Shown: positions 27,337 to 36,837, numbered from the stretch's first letter. The stretch: 64,000 bases of DNA from Maritimibacter sp. HL-12 (GCF_900177545.1 NZ_FXBQ01000001.1:310001-374000), one strand, 5' to 3'. Made by a program: numbers and translations. Notes: generated by a model from the letters alone, not told the origin.

Positions 27337-28629
27337 ATGACCGATATCCGCGACGCAGGCTTTTTCTCGGAACCGCTGGAATCCCGCGACCCCGAGCTGT
27401 TCGGCGCGATCCGCGGCGAACTCAAACGCCAGCAGGACGAGATCGAACTGATCGCCTCGGAAAACATCGTCTCGGCGGCGGTGATGGAAGCCCAGGGCTC
27501 GGTGATGACCAACAAATACGCCGAGGGCTACCCCGGGCGCCGCTACTACGGCGGTTGCGAATGGGTCGATGTGGCCGAGAACCTCGCGATCGAGCGGGCG
27601 AAAGAGCTGTTCGGCGTGGGTTTTGCCAATGTCCAGCCCAACTCGGGCAGCCAGGCCAACCAGGGCGTGTTCACCGCGCTCCTGCAACCCGGCGACACGA
27701 TCCTCGGCATGAACCTCGCTTCCGGCGGCCACCTCACCCACGGTGCCCCGCCGAACCAGTCGGGCAAGTGGTTCAACGCGGTGCAATACGGTGTGCGTCA
27801 GCAGGACAGCCTGGTGGATTACGACGAGATTGCCCGGCTTGCCAAGGAGCACAGCCCAAAGCTGATCATCGCCGGCGGCTCGGCGATCCCGCGGCAGCTC
27901 GATTTCGGCCGGTTCCGCGAGATCGCCGACTCGGTAGGTGCCTGGCTGCTCGTCGACATGGCGCATTTCGCGGGGCTGGTGGCGGCGGGCGAACACCCCT
28001 CGCCCTTCCCCCATGCCGATGTCGCGACCACCACCACCCACAAGACCCTGCGCGGCCCGCGCGGCGGCATGATCCTCACCAACGACGAAGGGCTTGCCAA
28101 GAAGATCAATTCGGCGATCTTTCCCGGCATCCAGGGTGGGCCGCTGATGCACGCGATTGCCGCCAAGGCGGTGGCCTTCGGCGAGGCGCTGCGGCCGGAG
28201 TTCAAGACCTACCAGAAACAGGTCCGCGCCAATGCCGTGGCCCTTGCCGACCAGCTCATGAAGGGCGGGCTCGACATCGTCACCGGTGGCACCGACACGC
28301 ACGTGATGCTTGTCGATCTGCGCCCCAAGGGCGTGAAGGGCAACGCCACAGAGAAGGCGCTGGGCCGCGCCCATATCACCTGCAACAAGAACGGCATCCC
28401 GTTCGATCCGGAAAAACCCACGGTGACGAGCGGCATCCGTCTCGGCACGCCTGCGGGCACCACGCGGGGCTTTGGCGAGGCCGAGTTCCGCGCGATTGCC
28501 GAGATGATCGTGGAGGTCGTCGACGGGCTCGCGGTCAACGGCGAAGACGCCAATGGCGGGGTTGAGGCGGCCGTGCGCGAGAAGGTCGCCGCGCTCTGCG
28601 CCCGCTTCCCGATCTACCCGGGGCACTGA
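27337..28629 (+). CDS. glyA: Serine hydroxymethyltransferase
   Basis: A 430-aa PLP enzyme interconverting serine and glycine and producing 5,10-methylene-THF, thus feeding MetF. The PLP lysine is Lys236 in [14 protein letters not shown]; substrate residues in [17 protein letters not shown] are intact. AGGAGGG lies seven bases before the start. It is monocistronic and is followed by a palindrome run and a terminator. Confidence 0.97.
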   Translation: MTDIRDAGFFSEPLESRDPELFGAIRGELKRQQDEIELIASENIVSAAVMEAQGSVMTNKYAEGYPGRRYYGGCEWVDVAENLAIERAKELFGVGFANVQPNSGSQANQGVFTALLQPGDTILGMNLASGGHLTHGAPPNQSGKWFNAVQYGVRQQDSLVDYDEIARLAKEHSPKLIIAGGSAIPRQLDFGRFREIADSVGAWLLVDMAHFAGLVAAGEHPSPFPHADVATTTTHKTLRGPRGGMILTNDEGLAKKINSAIFPGIQGGPLMHAIAAKAVAFGEALRPEFKTYQKQVRANAVALADQLMKGGLDIVTGGTDTHVMLVDLRPKGVKGNATEKALGRAHITCNKNGIPFDPEKPTVTSGIRLGTPAGTTRGFGEAEFRAIAEMIVEVVDGLAVNGEDANGGVEAAVREKVAALCARFPIYPGH

Positions 28630-28645
28630 GCGGGGCAAACCCGGA

Positions 28646-28699
28646 GGGGCGGCGGCCGCCGCCCCACTGCCGCTGAGCGGTTCGGGTGTCGCGCGACAC
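28646..28699. repeat. Palindrome run downstream of glyA
   Basis: Three extragenic palindromes in a row: GGGGCGGCGG/CCGCCGCCCC (28646-28665, perfect 20-mer), CCGC/GCGG around TGA (28670-28680), and GTGTCGC/GCGACAC (28686-28699, perfect 14-mer). A terminator hairpin follows directly. The style resembles the palindrome runs after metR and at the right end. Confidence 0.6.
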
Positions 28700-28700
28700 T

Positions 28701-28718
28701 CGCCCTGATCGGGCGTTT
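28701..28718 (+). terminator. glyA terminator
   Basis: CGCCC and GGGCG arms around a 5-base loop, followed by TTTT, about 70 bases past the glyA stop. Confidence 0.65.
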
Positions 28719-28722
28719 TCCG

Positions 28723-28751
28723 TTGGTAACCACCAGCGAAGCGCCTATATA
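28723..28751 (+). promoter_or_regulatory. Sigma-70-type promoter with -10 next to the start codon
   Basis: TTGGTA, 17-base spacer, TATATA. Only five bases (GGACC) separate the -10 box from the ATG at 28757, so transcription should begin at or near the start codon and the message is probably leaderless. Confidence 0.65.
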
Positions 28752-28756
28752 GGACC

Positions 28757-29632
28757 ATGCTGTCCAGCTCTCTGAAATCCGTTGCCCATCACCTGAGATA
28801 CCTACCCTTGTGGTCGGCGTTGTCGGTTGTCCGCTGGCGTTCCTTTGATTTGCGGTCGCGCGGATTGGGAACGACATTCGCCGTGGTGATGCGATGGTTC
28901 CCGCCCGCGCGACGCCGGTTTGACCGAGAGGCCAAGCGGGTGTTTCCCGACATGACGCGCAGGGATCGCACCAAGCTTGGCCAGGAAATGGGTCGCCATA
29001 TGGGGCGGACTCTCTTCGAGATTTACCACTGTGCCGAGTTTCATACCCAGCACCAGAAATTCAGGGCCTCGGGCCCCGGGCTTGACGCGCTGAGAGCGGC
29101 GCAGGCCGCTGGCAAGGGGGCGATCATCGTCTCGGGGCATTTCGGGCAATGGGAAGCAGTTCGCGCCGCAATCAAGATGTATGGGCTTGAAAGCGGCGCG
29201 GTGTATCGCCCGCACAAGAACCGCCATTACGAACGCCGGATCCGGGCAGGCATCGAGGCGGGGGGCAAACCGATCCTCGCAACCGGCCATGTCGGCACCC
29301 GGGCGCTGGTGCGCCACCTGCGGGCGGGTGGCATCATCGCCATCCTGCTGGACGAGAAATATGCCGAAGGCGTGCCACTGCCGTTTCTGGGCCACGACGC
29401 GCTCACCTCGCTCTCGGCGGCCCAGCTTGCGCTCAAATACGATCTGCCGATGATCCCCGCCTACGGGATCCGCATCGACGACGGCGATGCCTTCCGCGTC
29501 GATTTCGAAGCCCCGATCCCGCACAGCGACAGCATCACCATGACCCGCGCCTTCAACGACAGCCTGTCATCGCGGATTATGGCGCACCCGGCGCAATGGT
29601 ACTGGATGTTGCGACGCTGGGACGGCCAGTAG
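28757..29632 (+). CDS. Lysophospholipid/lauroyl acyltransferase (LpxL/HtrB family)
   Basis: A 291-aa membrane-associated acyltransferase of the LpxL/HtrB family, which adds secondary acyl chains to lipid A or related lipids. The HX4E catalytic pair is visible in SGHFGQWEA (His128, Glu133), followed by YRPHKN and ILLDEKYAEGVPLPFLG, the family's second and third blocks. The length is close to the usual 300 residues. No other lipid A genes are adjacent. The promoter suggests leaderless translation. Confidence 0.85.
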   Translation: MLSSSLKSVAHHLRYLPLWSALSVVRWRSFDLRSRGLGTTFAVVMRWFPPARRRFDREAKRVFPDMTRRDRTKLGQEMGRHMGRTLFEIYHCAEFHTQHQKFRASGPGLDALRAAQAAGKGAIIVSGHFGQWEAVRAAIKMYGLESGAVYRPHKNRHYERRIRAGIEAGGKPILATGHVGTRALVRHLRAGGIIAILLDEKYAEGVPLPFLGHDALTSLSAAQLALKYDLPMIPAYGIRIDDGDAFRVDFEAPIPHSDSITMTRAFNDSLSSRIMAHPAQWYWMLRRWDGQ

Positions 29633-29811
29633 GCCGCTGTGCCGGGCTTGGGCGGTGCTTGATGCGTCCTTTTCCCCAGCAAGGTGGCCCGCGTGGTCAC
29701 CCGGACGAGCAAGAGGGTTGCGCGACGGGCTGTCGGGAGCCCGCTCCGGTCTTTCGTCAGGATGCCGCGAACCTCGGTCTTGCCAATCACTCAGGATTTT
29801 CCCTCAGTATC

Positions 29812-29840
29812 TTGATTGCACCGGCCCTTTGCGTTACTAA
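29812..29840 (+). promoter_or_regulatory. Sigma-70-type promoter directly before the ArsR-type gene
   Basis: TTGATT, 17-base spacer, TACTAA, then five bases (GGGAT) before the ATG at 29846. The spacing predicts a transcript starting at the start codon. The 200 bases upstream (29633-29811) show no gene or clear repeat. Confidence 0.6.
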
Positions 29841-29845
29841 GGGAT

Positions 29846-30187
29846 ATGGCTAAGTATGAATCAGATCTTGATCAATGTTTCTCTGCCCTCGGCGACCCAA
29901 CGCGACGGATGATTCTCCAGCGTCTCGCGCGTGGCGAGGCCAGCGTGAGCGAATTGGCTGCGCCGCACGATATGGCGTTGCCGTCGTTCATGGAGCATCT
30001 GAAGAAGCTGGAAGCGGCGAACCTCATCACGTCGACCAAGCAGGGGCGAACCCGCATATGCGCGCTGTCCCCCGACGCGTTCAGACCCGCCACCGCCTGG
30101 CTAAGCGAACAGAGCGCGATCTGGGAAGGGCGGCTCGACCGCTTCGACGATTACATCAAGAACCTCATGCAGGAGAGCAAGACATGA
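29846..30187 (+). CDS. ArsR-family winged-helix regulator
   Basis: A 113-aa dimeric repressor-type protein. The winged HTH covers about 10-85 (LGDPTRRMILQRLARGEASV, then SELAAPHDMALPSFMEHLKK). No metal-binding CxC motif is present, so it is not an arsenic/metal sensor of the classical type. Its stop overlaps the next start by four bases (ATGA), so it is coupled to an AHSA1-domain gene. This ArsR/SRPBCC pairing is common in bacteria, where the repressor controls its partner. Confidence 0.88.
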   Translation: MAKYESDLDQCFSALGDPTRRMILQRLARGEASVSELAAPHDMALPSFMEHLKKLEAANLITSTKQGRTRICALSPDAFRPATAWLSEQSAIWEGRLDRFDDYIKNLMQESKT

Positions 30188-30651
30188 AGCTCGATCCAAG
30201 AACCGACCTGACCTTCACCCGTACGATCCATGCACCTAGGGAGCTGCTGTGGGCCTGCTGGACCACACCCGAGCATATCAGGAACTTCTTCGTGCCCAAG
30301 CCGCACAGCATTGATGCCTGCGAGATCGACCTGCGCGTTGGTGGAAAATTCAATACCACGATGAATGTCGACGGCAACATCATGGAAAATGAGGGCGTTT
30401 TTCTGGAAATTGTCGACGGTGAAAAGCTGGTCTTCACCGATACCTACAGCGAAGGCTGGAAGCCCGCTGCGGACCCGTTCATGACGGCGATCATCGAATT
30501 CGCAGATGGAGAAGACGGCACGACGACCTACACCGCGACTGCCAGGCACAGATCGCCCGAAGCCCGTCAGAGCCATGAAGACATGGGGTTCCATGATGGG
30601 TGGGGGACAGTTGCGACACAGCTAGAGGCATACGCTCAATCTCTCAAATAA
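30184..30651 (+). CDS. SRPBCC/AHSA1-domain protein
   Basis: A 155-aa protein with the START-like SRPBCC fold (AHSA1 group). Features are TRTIHAPRELLWACWTTPEH at the N-terminus, the strand region DLRVGGKFNTTMNVDG, and the C-terminal helix HDGWGTVATQLEAYAQSL. Such proteins have a hydrophobic cavity for small ligands; some are stress-related, but the ligand is unknown. It is translationally coupled to the ArsR-type regulator upstream. Confidence 0.88.
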   Translation: MKLDPRTDLTFTRTIHAPRELLWACWTTPEHIRNFFVPKPHSIDACEIDLRVGGKFNTTMNVDGNIMENEGVFLEIVDGEKLVFTDTYSEGWKPAADPFMTAIIEFADGEDGTTTYTATARHRSPEARQSHEDMGFHDGWGTVATQLEAYAQSLK

Positions 30652-30709
30652 TCACCAGGCAGGTGCTGCGCACATAGCCTTTTGGCCCGCATTCCCGCTA
30701 TCCGCCCCC

Positions 30710-31966
30710 TCACCCCCGCAACTGCCGCAGCAGCGTCTGCGAGGCGATCCCCGTCACCGGATGCCCGCGGGCCTGTTCGAAGGCGCGGATGGCGGCGGTG
30801 GTCTTGTCGCCGATCACCCCGTCGGCGCCCTCGGTGTCGAAGCCCGCAGCGGTGAGGCGGGTCTGGATTTCCTTGCGTTCCTCCAGTGTCAGCCCCTGCG
30901 CGTCGGTGCCGAAATCGCCGACCAGCGGGCCGCCTCCGGCCAGCCTGTCGGCGAGGTGGCCGACGCCGAGGGCGTATTTCATCGAGTTGTTGTAGGCGCG
31001 AAACACCTTGTAGTTGTGGAACAGGAGGAAGGCCGGGCCGCCCGCACCGCTGGGCAGGATCAGGCTGGCGGAGCCGTGGTCGGGCACCGCGCCGCCGGAT
31101 GCCCTCGTCACCCCACGCGCGCGCCAGTCAGCCACGCTGCGGGTCACCAGATCGTCGCTGCCCGAAGGCAGGCGCACTTCCACGCCCCAGAGCCGCCCGG
31201 CCTGCCAGCCCGATTGGGCGAGGTAATTGGCGGCGGAGGCGAGCGCGTCGGTGGGATCGTCCGACCAGATGTCGCGCCGCCCGTCGCCGGTGAAATCGAC
31301 GGCGTGGGCCTGGTAGGTGGTGGGGATGAACTGGGTGTGGCCCATTGCGCCGGCCCAGCTTCCGGTCATCTTCGCCGGGCTGATGTCACCGCTTTGCAGG
31401 ATGGCGAGGGCCGCCACAAGCTGGCCCTCGAAAAACCCCGCCCTGCGGCTCTTGTAGCCGAGCGTCGACAGGGCCGAGATCACCGGGGTGCTGCCGCGCC
31501 GGTCGCCGTAGGAGCTTTCCATCCCCCAGATCGCGACGATCACCTCCTTCTGAACGCCGTAGCGGGCCTCGATCCGGTCGAGCATGCGGGCATGGCGGGA
31601 GAGCATCTCGCGGCCGGTCCTCAGCCGGGCGTCGGAGGCGGCGATGGCGATGTAATCTTCCAGCGTTCGGCGCGATTGAAACTGGGCGCGGTCGTTCTCG
31701 ATCACTTTCGGCAGGTAGCCCGCGCCACGGAACGCCGCATCGAGCGTCGCGGTGGAAATCCCTTTCGACGCGGCGCGACCACGAAACGCCCGCACCCAGG
31801 CGTCATAGCCGCTGTCGGGCGTGGGTTTCGGCGGCGGCGCGGTCGCCCTGCTCGGCGCACCCTGCGCGGAGGAACTCGCCAGCACCGGGATGCGCTGACC
31901 CGACGCACAGCCCGGCAGACCCGCCGCCAGAAGTCCGAGGCTCACCGTTCTGCGTGTTACGTCCAT
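30710..31966 (-). CDS. Lytic murein transglycosylase (MltB-like) with PG-binding domain
   Basis: A 418-aa exported enzyme cleaving peptidoglycan glycan strands. The start MDVTRRTVSLGLLAAGLPGC gives a twin-arginine-like leader ending in a lipobox (LPGC, Cys20), so it is probably an outer-membrane lipoprotein; GGGAGG is eight bases upstream. The SLT/MltB catalytic block shows WGMESSYGDRRG with the catalytic Glu, then FIPTTYQAHAVDFTGDGRRD. A PG_binding_1 domain occupies the last 60 residues. It is monocistronic. Confidence 0.9.
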   Translation of the reverse strand: MDVTRRTVSLGLLAAGLPGCASGQRIPVLASSSAQGAPSRATAPPPKPTPDSGYDAWVRAFRGRAASKGISTATLDAAFRGAGYLPKVIENDRAQFQSRRTLEDYIAIAASDARLRTGREMLSRHARMLDRIEARYGVQKEVIVAIWGMESSYGDRRGSTPVISALSTLGYKSRRAGFFEGQLVAALAILQSGDISPAKMTGSWAGAMGHTQFIPTTYQAHAVDFTGDGRRDIWSDDPTDALASAANYLAQSGWQAGRLWGVEVRLPSGSDDLVTRSVADWRARGVTRASGGAVPDHGSASLILPSGAGGPAFLLFHNYKVFRAYNNSMKYALGVGHLADRLAGGGPLVGDFGTDAQGLTLEERKEIQTRLTAAGFDTEGADGVIGDKTTAAIRAFEQARGHPVTGIASQTLLRQLRG

Positions 31967-32110
31967 CGCAACCTCCCGTTGCCGGCGAGAGTAGCGCGGT
32001 GCACCGCGGCCGGCAAAGCCTTCGCGCGGGTTCGGCGGAAACCGGCGCGGGGGCATGCGAAAACGCGCCCGGCCCGAATGCCGCGCGCGTCCTGCCCCGA
32101 TGGCCGAAGC

Positions 32111-33157
32111 TCAGGCGTCGTTCTTGTTCTTGCGGCGCTGTTCAGGATGCAGGCTGGCACCGAGAATATGGTCCGCACCGTGAATCACCTGGCTGGCATG
32201 GCCCACGATCAGCGGATCGGGCACATAGGCCAGCGCGTGGTCCTTGTCGGGGTAATCGAGCGTGAACAGGAAGTGGCGCATCGCTTCCAGCCGCGCGCGC
32301 TTCTTGTCGTTCGATTTCACGATCGTCCAGGGCGCATCGGCGGTGTCGGTGTAGAAGAACATCGCCTCCTTGGCCTCGGTGTAATCGTCCCACTTGTCGA
32401 GGCTGGCCTTGTCGATCGGCGAAAGTTTCCACTGTTTCAGAGGGTCGTGCTCGCGCGACTTGAAGCGGGTGCGCTGCTCCTCCTGGGTGACCGAGAACCA
32501 GTATTTGTAAAGCCGGATGCCCGACCGTTTGAGCATCCGCTCATATTCCGGCGTCTGGCGCATGAATTCGAGGTATTCGTTCGGGGTGCAGAACCCCATC
32601 ACCCGCTCCACACCCGCGCGATTATACCAGGACCGGTCGTAGAACACCATTTCCCCGCGGGTCGGCAGGTGCTCGATGTAGCGCTGGAAGAACCACTGGC
32701 CCTTTTCCTTCTCGGTGGGCGTGCCAAGCGCCACAACGCGGGCCTCGCGCGGGTTGAGATGCTCCATGAAACGCTTGATCGTGCCGCCCTTGCCGGCCGC
32801 GTCACGCCCCTCGAAGATCAGAACGAACTTCTGCCCGGTTTCCTTCACCCACTTCTGAACCTTCAGCAGTTCGGCCTGAAGCATCGCTTTCTCGCGTTCA
32901 TAGGTCTTGCGGTCGAGCTTGCCCTCGTAGGGGTATTCACCGTTCTCGAAGGTTTGGCGGATCAGATCGCTGGTGACATGCGGAAACTTGGCGAGTGCCC
33001 CTTCGCTTTCGGCCTCGGCAGCAGCCTCCTCGGCTTTCCTGCGGGCAAGCTCGGCCCGGGCCCTCACGCGCAGGGCCTCCTTTCTGGCCGCCTCGGTCGA
33101 TGCCTTGGCCGGTGGCGTGGCCCCTTCGTTCGTCGGTTTCTGCGAGGGAATCGTCAT
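32111..33157 (-). CDS. ppk2: Polyphosphate kinase 2
   Basis: A 348-aa PPK2-family kinase using polyphosphate to phosphorylate nucleotides (or the reverse). Walker A GRDAAGKGG is at 117-125, Walker B FYDRSWYNRAG follows, and the lid contains FKSREHDPLKQWKLSPID. The first 55 residues are a charged Ala/Glu-rich extension. GDP versus ADP preference is not readable. A CHAD polyphosphate-binding protein lies about 4 kb away. Confidence 0.93.
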   Translation of the reverse strand: MTIPSQKPTNEGATPPAKASTEAARKEALRVRARAELARRKAEEAAAEAESEGALAKFPHVTSDLIRQTFENGEYPYEGKLDRKTYEREKAMLQAELLKVQKWVKETGQKFVLIFEGRDAAGKGGTIKRFMEHLNPREARVVALGTPTEKEKGQWFFQRYIEHLPTRGEMVFYDRSWYNRAGVERVMGFCTPNEYLEFMRQTPEYERMLKRSGIRLYKYWFSVTQEEQRTRFKSREHDPLKQWKLSPIDKASLDKWDDYTEAKEAMFFYTDTADAPWTIVKSNDKKRARLEAMRHFLFTLDYPDKDHALAYVPDPLIVGHASQVIHGADHILGASLHPEQRRKNKNDA

Positions 33158-33414
33158 GTTGTCACACTCTCTTCTTGCCTTCTTACGCTCGTCGTTCGCT
33201 TGACAACGATTTTAACCGCGCACGCCATCCTGCGCCTTGATCCGAGTCAAAGCAGCAAGAATGGGCTGCGTTGTGGCGCCGGGCAAAACAGCCGGGCGAT
33301 CTGTGCGGAATTGTTCTGCGTCACCCGGCCAGACTCCCCGGGTATTCCCGGGTTTTGTCACGTTTTCGCCCGGTTTCGCGGTGAATCTCATGTCAAAGCC
33401 ATGGGAGATGAAGG

Positions 33415-33561
33415 ATGCCCTTCTTTGCAAACCTGACCGTCGACCAGGTCATCATCGCCTTCCTCGCGGTCGTGGCGCTGCGTGAGGTGATGTTCATGCT
33501 GCTGCCCGAAAGAGCCTTCGGGCCGCTCGGCTGGCTGCTGCCCGGCGACGACGACACCTGA
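33415..33561 (+). CDS. Small hydrophobic protein
   Basis: A 48-aa open frame starting MPFFANLTVDQVIIAFLAVV and ending in an acidic tail PGDDDT. One membrane span covers about residues 10-30. GGGAG lies eight bases before the ATG. Its only neighbours are ppk2 (divergent, 257 bases) and the beta-helix gene (convergent). There is no recognised family; the good ribosome binding site and membrane helix make it a plausible real gene. Confidence 0.55.
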   Translation: MPFFANLTVDQVIIAFLAVVALREVMFMLLPERAFGPLGWLLPGDDDT

Positions 33562-33618
33562 TACGAAAAACCGCCCCGACCAGGGGCCGAGACGATTTCA
33601 ACAAAACGCCGGTTGCCG

Positions 33619-35910
33619 TCAGAGTGGCCGATCCACCCGCGTCGTGACATGCACGGTGCCCTTGCAGGGCTCTGGCCAGACAAGCTGAACGTAATCGTTG
33701 TTGGGCCCTTCGTTGACCCGCACGAAAGGCATCGCTTCCACCCGGGCGCCGGTGCTGTTGGTGATCTCGCCCTCGGCCACCACCGCCGTGACCGTGCGCG
33801 CATTGCCGCCGAAGGGCAGATAGGCGCTCACGTCGAGGGTCCAGGTGCTCTGGTCGGCGTTCTGCTGGAACTTGAGCGGCATCGGGCTCGATGCCGGTTG
33901 GTTCACCCCATGGAAGGTGTTGCGCTCGAACATCAGGTTGCGGCAGCGCCACGGGTCGAGATCGGCGATGCTGGTATCCACCCCTTCAACCCGGTCGATA
34001 TTGCCGTTGATCGAGCGGAAAACGTTCTGGTTCACGTGCAGGCCGGAAACGAAATGCCCCGCGCCATGGGGCTTGATCACGATGAACCGGAACGACGGCA
34101 GGGTGTTGCCGGTAAGGAAGATGTTGCCGGTGATGGTGAGGCCGCCAAACGAGAACTCGTTGTTGTGGTCCGGGGTGGCGTCGTGCTCGTTGGTCCACTC
34201 GATATAGCAGTTATCGACGTAGTTGCCGTTGAAAATGCTCGTCACCGGCTCGTAGGTGAACACCCAGCCGGGCGCGAGCGCCCCGCCTGCCAGATCATCG
34301 CCCTGGAAAAGGTGGTTGCCGATGATCAGGTGATGCGTGCCGCACATCACGGCGGTGAGGCCGAACCGCTGGAACCGGTTGTTGCGGATCTTGGCGTCAT
34401 TGGCATTGACGTTGAACACGACCGATGTCCGGTCGATCGCCGGCAGGTTCGAATCCGGCGACGAGAAATGGCATCGGTCGATATGCAGGTCCTGGCAGCC
34501 GGTGCCGGCAGAGCTGATCCCGCGCGCGGCGACCTTGTTGAAAAAGCAATCCTTGATCTGGAAATTCATCCCGCTGCGCGGCAGCATGATCCCCGATCCG
34601 CGCTTGAGCATCTGGAACTCGACGTTCTGGATCGTCAACCGCGAGAGCGTGGCGAACCCGATGAAATCGAGCGCATACTTGTTGCGGGTGAAACTGTAGG
34701 TCTGGGTCGTGTTGGGCCCGTAGAGCGGCTCACTCAGCGTGAGGCTCGCGCTGCTCACGTCGACCTCGCGCACGTAGACCTCGCGCCCCACCCCGGTGCC
34801 GGTCACCAGCGCGCCGGGCTGGATCTGCGCGGCGTTGGACAGCGCGGTGATCTTGAACGGATTGGCTGGATTGTAGGTGCCCTGGCTGGTGGTCTGCTCG
34901 GGTTCCCAGGCCGGCGATTCCACCGCGTAGAACTGGCCGTTGCGGATCGTGCGCGGAATCTCGAACACGTCCACATCGGCCACCGCCGCCTGCATGTCGA
35001 TCGGCCCGTCGATCTCGACGCGCCGGCCCTTCATGTCGAAGGCATCGTGGTCGGCGTAGTTCATCAGCGCCTGGAACCCCTTCTTGAAGGCAAGAAGTTC
35101 ATCGCCGAAGGCGTCGATGTAGCTCAGAAGGTCGAAGTTGCGGATCAGGATCAGCCGGGTGACGGCGTCCATCGTCACCGTGCCGTCGAACCGCATCTTC
35201 GCCTGCATCGTGAGGCTCGACCCGATGAAGTAGACGCCATCGGGCACCACCACGGTGCGCCCGCCCGCGGCGTCGTCGGCAGCCACGAAGGCGGCCCGAT
35301 CGTCGGTCACGCCGTCACCGACTGCGCCGTAGTCGCGCACGTCGACGAGATCGACCATGTCGCGCAGGAAGGCGCTCGTCACATCCTCGATCTCCAGATC
35401 GTCGATCCGCACGATGCCGCCCGATCCGCCGGTCAGATCGAGCCCGAAATGGCCGTAGACCGCGCCGAGACCCCACGGCATCTGCACCCCGCCACGCGCG
35501 CCGGTGCCGACGATGGCGCTTACCTCGACGATCTCGCCGTATTGCGTGAGGGTGACCGAGGGGCCCACCTGGTCGAGCGCCGCGAGGTTGTTGCCGCCCG
35601 CATCGGCGGCAAAACCCGCGATCCTCAGGCTCGGGAAGGCTCCGCTCACCGCCTTCACCCTGGCGCGGATGCGCAGATAGACCCCGGGGATGATCGGGGT
35701 CTGCCCCATCCAGCGCAGTTTCTGCACCGATTGCGTCTTGAGCAATTCCAGACAACTGCCGAAATCCTGATCGGCGGGCACGATCGCGGCATTGGCGGCG
35801 CCGTCATAGGTTGCCGAGCCGGAGGTGCCGTCCTCGCTCGACCAGACATCGAGGCCATTGACGAAGGGCGGGGGCATCAGGTCCAGCCCCTCGGTAATCG
35901 CGATGTTCAT
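33619..35910 (-). CDS. Right-handed beta-helix protein with pectate-lyase-3-type domain
   Basis: A 763-aa protein without signal peptide or membrane span. Residues 1-175 look like a jelly-roll or carbohydrate-binding module. At about 188 the pectate_lyase_3-type start VDVRDYGAVGDGVTDDRAAF opens a right-handed parallel beta-helix that continues with many N-rich turns to near 690, and a small beta domain ends the protein. AAGGGAA precedes the start. Similar solitary proteins occur across Rhodobacterales. Possible roles are a phage- or gene-transfer-agent-like spike or fibre, or a polysaccharide-acting enzyme; none is shown by context. Confidence 0.78.
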   Translation of the reverse strand: MNIAITEGLDLMPPPFVNGLDVWSSEDGTSGSATYDGAANAAIVPADQDFGSCLELLKTQSVQKLRWMGQTPIIPGVYLRIRARVKAVSGAFPSLRIAGFAADAGGNNLAALDQVGPSVTLTQYGEIVEVSAIVGTGARGGVQMPWGLGAVYGHFGLDLTGGSGGIVRIDDLEIEDVTSAFLRDMVDLVDVRDYGAVGDGVTDDRAAFVAADDAAGGRTVVVPDGVYFIGSSLTMQAKMRFDGTVTMDAVTRLILIRNFDLLSYIDAFGDELLAFKKGFQALMNYADHDAFDMKGRRVEIDGPIDMQAAVADVDVFEIPRTIRNGQFYAVESPAWEPEQTTSQGTYNPANPFKITALSNAAQIQPGALVTGTGVGREVYVREVDVSSASLTLSEPLYGPNTTQTYSFTRNKYALDFIGFATLSRLTIQNVEFQMLKRGSGIMLPRSGMNFQIKDCFFNKVAARGISSAGTGCQDLHIDRCHFSSPDSNLPAIDRTSVVFNVNANDAKIRNNRFQRFGLTAVMCGTHHLIIGNHLFQGDDLAGGALAPGWVFTYEPVTSIFNGNYVDNCYIEWTNEHDATPDHNNEFSFGGLTITGNIFLTGNTLPSFRFIVIKPHGAGHFVSGLHVNQNVFRSINGNIDRVEGVDTSIADLDPWRCRNLMFERNTFHGVNQPASSPMPLKFQQNADQSTWTLDVSAYLPFGGNARTVTAVVAEGEITNSTGARVEAMPFVRVNEGPNNDYVQLVWPEPCKGTVHVTTRVDRPL

Positions 35911-36104
35911 TCAATTCCCTTTCAGCTCACAAATCTGCAAGAACCCGGGATCGGCAGCGGACAAGGCAGGGCCTCGCCCGGGCGACCGCGCAAGATGACG
36001 CGGTCTGGCCTCGCGGGTACCGGCTGGATCACCGGCAGCGGGACAGGGGTAGCAACGCGCGGTTAACCGGGGTTGAGGCGGGCGTTCGCTGCGGGTGTGG
36101 GAAC

Positions 36105-36830
36105 TCAGATAAGCCCGCGAAAGGCGCGGCGCAATTCGGCCGCGCCGTCCCGCTCGAACCAGCGGCCATGGGCGAGGATCACCCGTTCCGGCCCCCAGTC
36201 GATCATCCGGCGCAGGTCTTCGCGCAGCGCCGCCCGGTCGCGGAAGGTGGCGCGCATGTCACGCGGCATGCCGCCCTGCGGTGCCTGGATGCCGCCCAAC
36301 CAGGTGGCGAGCCGCATCCAGAAGCCGATTTTGCGGGGCTCGAAGTTCTCGATCAGGTCGGTCAGGATCAGCGTCGCGCTTGCGCGGTGGAAGAACACCG
36401 CCTCGCGGTGCGCCTTCGAGCCGCGCACGATCATCTGGTCGATCTCACCGGCCCATGCAGCGGGGGCACCTTGCGTGAGCCGGTGGTCGAAGCGCAACGC
36501 GATGCCGTGCTTCTCCGCCCGCTCAGCCACCCCCGGCGCGGCCCAGGATTCGGCCTCGGGAAAGCGCGCTTGCCATTCGGCAACGTAGGCATAGTGAATC
36601 CAGTTCGGCGCAATCAGGTGGCGCACCGGCCCCAGCGCTTCAACCTTTTCCGCCAGCGCCGCGGTCAGCCGCGTCGGCGAATGCACCCAGAGCCCGCCCG
36701 AGGCGAGCCGCACGATCGTGGCCCGGGTGGAAAACGGCATGCCGTAGAACCGGATCGCCGGGCCATCGACGATCCAGATATCCTCCGCGACCGGCTTGGG
36801 CAGATCGAGCGGTTCGTATCCCGTACTCAA
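36105..36830 (-). CDS. DUF4336-type metallo-hydrolase-fold protein
   Basis: A 241-aa cytosolic protein of the DUF4336 type. It resembles the metallo-beta-lactamase fold (IWIVDGPAIRFYGMPFSTRA, PNWIHYAYVAEWQARFPEA, LTDLIENFEP, VILAHGRWFERDG), but without the HxHxDH motif, so hydrolase activity is uncertain. It is followed seven bases later on the same strand by a 116-aa gene whose stop precedes its start. Confidence 0.75.
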   Translation of the reverse strand: MSTGYEPLDLPKPVAEDIWIVDGPAIRFYGMPFSTRATIVRLASGGLWVHSPTRLTAALAEKVEALGPVRHLIAPNWIHYAYVAEWQARFPEAESWAAPGVAERAEKHGIALRFDHRLTQGAPAAWAGEIDQMIVRGSKAHREAVFFHRASATLILTDLIENFEPRKIGFWMRLATWLGGIQAPQGGMPRDMRATFRDRAALREDLRRMIDWGPERVILAHGRWFERDGAAELRRAFRGLI

Positions 36831-36837
36831 GGTGCCC

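Noticed and set aside
36105-36830. An active metallo-beta-lactamase
   Set aside because: The HxHxDH zinc motif is not present, so only the fold and DUF4336 type can be claimed.
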